Positions 62,144 through 64,000 of a stretch of 64,000 nt of DNA are shown here, piece after piece (the stretch's first letter is position 1; each line of letters begins with the position of its first letter). The position numbers and the translations under genes are program-made. Below the pieces are notes generated by a model. The model made no database searches, was not told the origin of the DNA, and saw only the letters and a program-made list of their open reading frames with translations. This DNA is from CAYRGQ01 sp964423925 (GTDB lineage Bacteria; Bacteroidota; Bacteroidia; Sphingobacteriales; Sphingobacteriaceae): the NCBI GenBank assembly GCA_964423925.1, contig CAYRGQ010000002.1:1-64000 (forward strand), written 5' to 3'.

Positions 62144-62184
62144 GAAATCTTCCGGCGCTGTATTCCTAAACAAAAAGGGCGAAA

Positions 62185-62862
62185 ATGTCACTGTTTGAAA
62201 AGATATTCATGGACGGCGTGGACACTAGCTTCCTGTCCGAAATCGCCATAAGGTCGGCGATCATGTTCTTTTTTATTTTGTGTGTACTCCGCCTGTCCGG
62301 ACGTCGCGGCGTCAAGCAGCTGACGCTTTTTGAGGTGGCCATTATTCTAGGCTTGGGATCTGCCGCGGGCGACCCGATGTTTCAACCAGAGGTACCGGTA
62401 CTCAACGCACTCGTCGTATTGGTCACCGTAGTTGTATTTTATAAGCTGGTGACGTGGGCGGCCGCACGCTTTGAGCCAATCAACAAGGCGCTGGAGGGCG
62501 AAGCAAAGGTGATTATCCGCGATGGCATGTTTGACGTGGAGACTGAACGTAATGAACTTTTTTCCCAACAGGAGTTTTTCGCTGAACTACGCAATCAAAA
62601 CGTGGAGCATCTCGGACAGGTACGCATTGCCTTATTGGAGGTAGACGGTACGATTAGCATTCTGTTTTATCCTTGCGAAGAGGTTAAATTGGGGCTACCG
62701 CTTTTTCCTGACGATTACCGGCCTTTGAAAGCGAGCTTCGACCGTCCAGTCGCATGCATGTACTGCGGCTGCGTTATCGACAGCCTGCCCCATGCCGAGA
62801 TACCGTGCGCCCGTTGCCAACATCGAAAATGGGCAATCGCCCTGAATAGAAAACGCATCTGA
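62185..62862 (+). CDS. DUF421/YetF-family membrane protein with C-terminal zinc-ribbon-like tail
   Basis: 225 residues. Three helices near the N-terminus (AIMFFFILCVLRLSGRRGVKQLTLFEVAIILGLGSAAGDPMF, then LNALVVLVTVVVFYKLVTW) are followed by the cytosolic domain of YetF proteins (EAKVIIRDGMFDVETERNELFSQQEFFAELRNQNVEHLGQVRIALLEVDGTISIL). The end has CMYCGCVIDSLPHAEIPCARC, four cysteines in a CxxC pair pattern that suggests bound zinc. It is 41 bp after the TPP enzyme and 10 bp before the lipoprotein gene. Function is unknown, perhaps stress-linked membrane repair. Confidence 0.88.
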   Translation: MSLFEKIFMDGVDTSFLSEIAIRSAIMFFFILCVLRLSGRRGVKQLTLFEVAIILGLGSAAGDPMFQPEVPVLNALVVLVTVVVFYKLVTWAAARFEPINKALEGEAKVIIRDGMFDVETERNELFSQQEFFAELRNQNVEHLGQVRIALLEVDGTISILFYPCEEVKLGLPLFPDDYRPLKASFDRPVACMYCGCVIDSLPHAEIPCARCQHRKWAIALNRKRI

Positions 62863-62872
62863 AGTCTACGTT

Positions 62873-63418
62873 ATGAGACCCGTCTTTACCTATCCATTAA
62901 TCATCGCTACGTTTTTAACGGCTTCATGTCGAGAACACGCGCCGCGGTCGGTGGATGATGAACATATTCATGTCATTAGCGAACTGGTCGTCCTGCGCAC
63001 AGAGGGCCTCGCACTGGCGGAGGTCGCTGCTTCCGCCACCCGGGACGAGCAGGTCGGCCGGGCTATCGGACAGGTAAAAGCTTACTATATTGAAACCCAT
63101 CCAGCCTTTTTGAAGCTTTGCCAGGGGCAAGTTATCGTACTAGCACACGACGACTTCGCTACGATATGGGCGGCCGTAGAACACCAAATCCTTGGGGAAT
63201 CAGCATGTGTCGAAATGGCGTTCCTATCGCTATATACTGATCATACGGCACGGGAAATCGCTGCGTACGAGCGCGTACTGCGCAAGAGCTCGCAGGAAGA
63301 CCTATACGCTTTCGCCTTGCGCGCGCTGCCTGGGCTTTACCATCAGCAACGGGAAATCTCCGCTATCGTCCACAAGCACGCGTGTCGAGACAGTACACTT
63401 CCCGTCGCGGGCCAATGA
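62873..63418 (+). CDS. Lipoprotein with ferritin-like helical body, DUF4142-like
   Basis: 181 residues with a lipoprotein signal (IIATFLTASC, lipid Cys about 19). The mature part is helical (ISELVVLRTEGLALAEVAASATRDEQVGRAIGQV, CVEMAFLSLYTDHTAREIAAYERVLRKS) and resembles the DUF4142 group of helical-bundle proteins, but I am not certain of the family. It is 10 bp after DUF421 and last in that operon; a small stem-loop (63508-63530) lies further on. Confidence 0.65.
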   Translation: MRPVFTYPLIIATFLTASCREHAPRSVDDEHIHVISELVVLRTEGLALAEVAASATRDEQVGRAIGQVKAYYIETHPAFLKLCQGQVIVLAHDDFATIWAAVEHQILGESACVEMAFLSLYTDHTAREIAAYERVLRKSSQEDLYAFALRALPGLYHQQREISAIVHKHACRDSTLPVAGQ

Positions 63419-63507
63419 CACTTACTACAACCTTACCAGTAAACATACGGAGGCGCGCGAGTTTAATACGCGTTTTGAAAGAATTCTCAACATTTTGGCT
63501 CCTAATT

Positions 63508-63530
63508 GCATTTTATGTATAGCAAAATGC
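63508..63530. other. Short stem-loop between operon end and membrane-protein gene
   Basis: GCATTTT at 63508-63514 pairs with AAAATGC at 63524-63530 (7 bp, 9-nt loop). There is no T-run behind it, so it is only a weak candidate terminator. Confidence 0.3.
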
Positions 63531-63571
63531 GCATAGTACATTCAATTCATTGTAATATAATAAAGGAAAGC

Positions 63572-64000
63572 ATGGAACAACCGAAAGGCACGAATCCGAC
63601 ACGAAGCAGTCAACAAGCGAATCAGCAAGGGGCTCCCAAAGAAGGTGAGTACACGAAAAAAATAAAGCAACTGACGTCACAAGCTCCATCCAAACTTTAT
63701 CTATGCGCAGCAGTTACCGTGATGGCGGCGGCGCTGACGTTGAGGTGCTTGGGACAGAAGCAGACGGCATTGTTCGTAGGCCAGTGGGCCTCGCCATTTC
63801 TGCTTTTAGGCATCTACAATAAGATTGTCAAGACTCAGGGACACGACGCTGTTTCTGCCCCGGCGGATGAGCCAATGAAGCACGGGAATAGGAAAAACAA
63901 TAAGGAGGAACATAAGATGAACAAATTAACATGGAAAGGGCGCTGGAACGAACTGAAAGGAAAAGTGAAACAACAGTACGGCGAACTCACCGATGATGAC
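63572..64000 (+). CDS. Small membrane protein running in frame into a CsbD-like domain (3' partial)
   Basis: From ATG 63572 the frame stays open to the end of the window. The first about 95 residues are a paralogue of the protein at 54106: polar start (MEQPKGTNPTRSS), two hydrophobic helices, and LFVGQWASPFLLLGIYNKIV. At 63917 an in-frame ATG, with AAGGAGG eight bases before it, begins MNKLTWKGRWNELKGKVKQQYG, a CsbD stress-protein domain. If one more A stood in the run at 63893-63897 the first gene would end GNRKKQ and CsbD would be a separate gene. So it is either a rare fusion or one missing base. The 3' end lies outside the window. Confidence 0.65.
   Translation, partial: MEQPKGTNPTRSSQQANQQGAPKEGEYTKKIKQLTSQAPSKLYLCAAVTVMAAALTLRCLGQKQTALFVGQWASPFLLLGIYNKIVKTQGHDAVSAPADEPMKHGNRKNNKEEHKMNKLTWKGRWNELKGKVKQQYGELTDDD
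63917..64000 (+). CDS. CsbD-like stress protein (3' partial)
   Basis: Internal ATG with a canonical Shine-Dalgarno (AAGGAGG, 63902-63908) starts MNKLTWKGRWNELKGKVKQQYG, the conserved opening of the CsbD family, whose members are small, highly charged general-stress proteins. Only the first 28 residues are in the window. It is in frame with the reading frame from 63572, and the ribosome site suggests it is translated on its own at least in part. Confidence 0.75.
   Translation, partial: MNKLTWKGRWNELKGKVKQQYGELTDDD

Overview
The window reads as chromosome of a Bacteroidota member, most likely Sphingobacteriaceae or a close relative. Evidence: two SusC/SusD outer-membrane pairs, lipoproteins with Bacteroidota-style lipoboxes, a good TTG-N20-TAnnTTTG promoter, few Shine-Dalgarno sequences, and families typical of the phylum (DUF2141, single-protein Ku/LigD end joining, YciF-like and PA2169-like helical bundles). 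I cannot name the species. No rRNA, tRNA, phage, IS element or CRISPR array was seen.

Left part (1-17.4 kb), all on the minus strand: two nutrient-uptake operons. The first (7645 to 270) is SusC, SusD and a secreted two-domain phosphoesterase (endonuclease/exonuclease/phosphatase domain plus purple-acid-phosphatase-like domain), so it looks like a phosphoester-scavenging system. The second (15496 to 8398) is SusC, SusD and a secreted M14 carboxypeptidase, so it looks peptide-directed. The spacer between them carries unusual arrays with an exact 8-bp period, also present at the left edge of the window. An XRE regulator with a methionine-type aminotransferase follows.

Middle and right part (17.7-64 kb): a long run of small operons dominated by stress-tolerance functions: manganese catalase, Ku and LigD, zinc alcohol dehydrogenase, general stress protein 26-like oxidase, MscS channel, PA2169-type bundle, a release-factor-like baeRF protein, BrkB, an FAD/Rieske oxidoreductase, AI-2E-type exporter, two YciF-like ferritin folds, SurE, lipid kinase, fused trehalose-6-phosphate synthase/phosphatase opposite a GH15 hydrolase, an ECF sigma factor, a PoxB-like TPP enzyme, DUF421 and CsbD. 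Inside it lies a carbohydrate module (two GT4 glycosyltransferases, an (alpha/alpha)6-type protein, a CinA-C protein and a GH130 phosphorylase-type enzyme). Near 57-59 kb is an odd pair: half a GT4 glycosyltransferase fused to a phosphoheptose-isomerase (SIS) domain with altered catalytic positions, translationally coupled to half of a GT9. A phytochrome-architecture histidine kinase at 54.4-56.6 kb lacks the usual bilin-contact residues.

Four loci look broken or altered by a single-base indel: a short-chain dehydrogenase (C8 tract at 19444-19451), the large protein upstream of it (near 21300), a small membrane protein (near 45487), and possibly an in-frame run-on of a small membrane protein into CsbD at 63572-64000. 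Either this lineage is eroding these genes or the sequence carries a few indel errors.
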